This document shows positions 12,596 through 13,153 of a DNA stretch of 13,153 nucleotides, in pieces. The position numbers and the translations under genes are program-made. Origin of the DNA: SIG480 sp045614365 (lineage in GTDB: Bacteria > Bacillota > Clostridia > Oscillospirales > JAAYXM01). Positions within the stretch are counted from its first letter, which is position 1. The number at the start of each line of letters is the position of its first letter. The notes beneath the pieces were generated by a model, which was not told the DNA's origin, ran no database searches, and was given only the letters and a program-made list of their open reading frames with translations. The stretch covers positions 1-13,153 of the forward strand of contig JAZLCV010000055.1 in NCBI GenBank assembly GCA_045614365.1, written 5' to 3'.

Positions 12596-13150
12596 GTGGC
12601 AACCATTAAAGTTTTGACAAATGAATTGAAAACAGTTATTCCGACACTCCGCGCAGGAGACTCGATTCTGCTCTCAGGAACGATTTATACCGCGCGCGAT
12701 GCGGCACACAAACGCCTTTTCGCCCTTCTTGACGAAGGAAAGGAGCTTCCGTTTGAGCTTTCCGGTGCAGTTATCTACTATGCTGGTCCTACACCGGGAA
12801 AGGACGGCGCGCCCGTCGGTGCCTGCGGTCCCACAACAAGCGGACGTATGGACGGATTTGCACCGCGTCTTTTAGACCTCGGTCTCTCCTGTATGATAGG
12901 AAAAGGGGAGAGGGACAAAGCTGTCTGCGATGCAATAGTCCGCAACGGAGCGGTTTACCTCTGCGCCGTCGGCGGTGCAGGCGCTCTCGTTGCAAAGTCG
13001 ATAAAGACTGCCGATGTAATTGCTTTTCCCGAGCTCGGATGCGAATCAATAAAGCGTATGACAGTGGAAGATCTTCCGTGCACAGTGGCAATTGATTCTG
13101 TCGGCGGAAACCTTTTCCTGACAGAACGCGAAAAATACAAACAAGACTAA
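12596..13150 (+). CDS. Class I fumarate hydratase (or tartrate dehydratase) beta subunit
   Basis: A 184-residue protein equal to the C-terminal domain of class I Fe-S hydro-lyases, which interconvert fumarate and malate. Key elements are SGTIYTARDAAHKR (27-40), YAGPTPGK (62-69), the signature ACGPTTSGRMD (76-86), MIGKG (100-104), VGGAGALVAKSI and the terminal VEDLPCTVAIDSVGGNLF. The partner alpha subunit, which holds the [4Fe-4S] cluster, is not upstream, where a DivIVA-like gene lies; it could follow beyond the window edge 3 bases away. Class I fumarases are oxygen-sensitive, which suits an anaerobe. L(+)-tartrate dehydratase beta (TtdB) is the main alternative. The start is GTG at 12596 with AGAGGAAA upstream. 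It is third in the trxA run. Confidence 0.9.
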   Translation: MATIKVLTNELKTVIPTLRAGDSILLSGTIYTARDAAHKRLFALLDEGKELPFELSGAVIYYAGPTPGKDGAPVGACGPTTSGRMDGFAPRLLDLGLSCMIGKGERDKAVCDAIVRNGAVYLCAVGGAGALVAKSIKTADVIAFPELGCESIKRMTVEDLPCTVAIDSVGGNLFLTEREKYKQD

Positions 13151-13153
13151 ACA

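Noticed and set aside
1..13153. tRNA, rRNA, riboswitch, CRISPR array, transposase or phage genes
   Set aside because: None was seen by eye. Intergenic gaps are short and filled by the promoters, terminators and repeats listed.

Overview
The window reads as chromosomal DNA of a low-to-medium-GC Clostridia (Bacillota), most likely an anaerobic, gut-type member of the Oscillospirales/Christensenellales kind. The pointers are HPr kinase/phosphorylase, PcrA with a C-terminal Tudor-like tail, a DivIVA-like protein, a four-cysteine DUF6472-type mini-protein, a class I (Fe-S type) fumarase beta subunit, strong GGAGG-type ribosome binding sites and near-consensus sigma-A promoters. The taxon is inference, as no rRNA marker is present. 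I see no tRNA, rRNA, CRISPR array, intact insertion sequence or prophage gene.

Left end (1-1410, all minus strand): the N-terminal membrane part of a sensor histidine kinase that runs off the window, its LytTR response regulator, and, in the leader before the regulator, two overlapping small reading frames joined by an A AAA AAG heptamer. Hand counts give 37% GC in 1-240 against 49% in 7141-7380, so this block may be accessory.

Region 1411-3352 (minus): a promoter drives cysK (cysteine synthase) and then guaA. The guaA product is only the ATP-pyrophosphatase half of GMP synthase; no glutamine amidotransferase domain is encoded with it. A terminator follows.

Region 3485-5376 (plus): a promoter drives a three-gene run: a membrane-tethered protein of unknown function, a 59-residue cysteine-rich DUF6472-like protein, and the rRNA guanine methyltransferase RlmA. 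A perfect 14-bp hairpin separates this run from the convergent pcrA.

Region 5386-9853 (minus): hprK, a ROK-family glucokinase-like gene and pcrA lie in one tight run behind a single near-consensus promoter. The first two link sugar phosphorylation to carbon catabolite control; pcrA is a repair/replication helicase riding along.

Region 9854-11332 (minus, transcribed toward the left): an exported Ig-like-domain protein overlaps by 4 bases a pair of half-length TauE/SafE transporter genes. After the second half comes a 121-bp element with nested inverted repeats, part of which can act as a terminator.

Right end (11398-13150, plus): a promoter drives thioredoxin, a DivIVA-like coiled-coil protein and the beta subunit of class I fumarase; the alpha subunit is not in the window.
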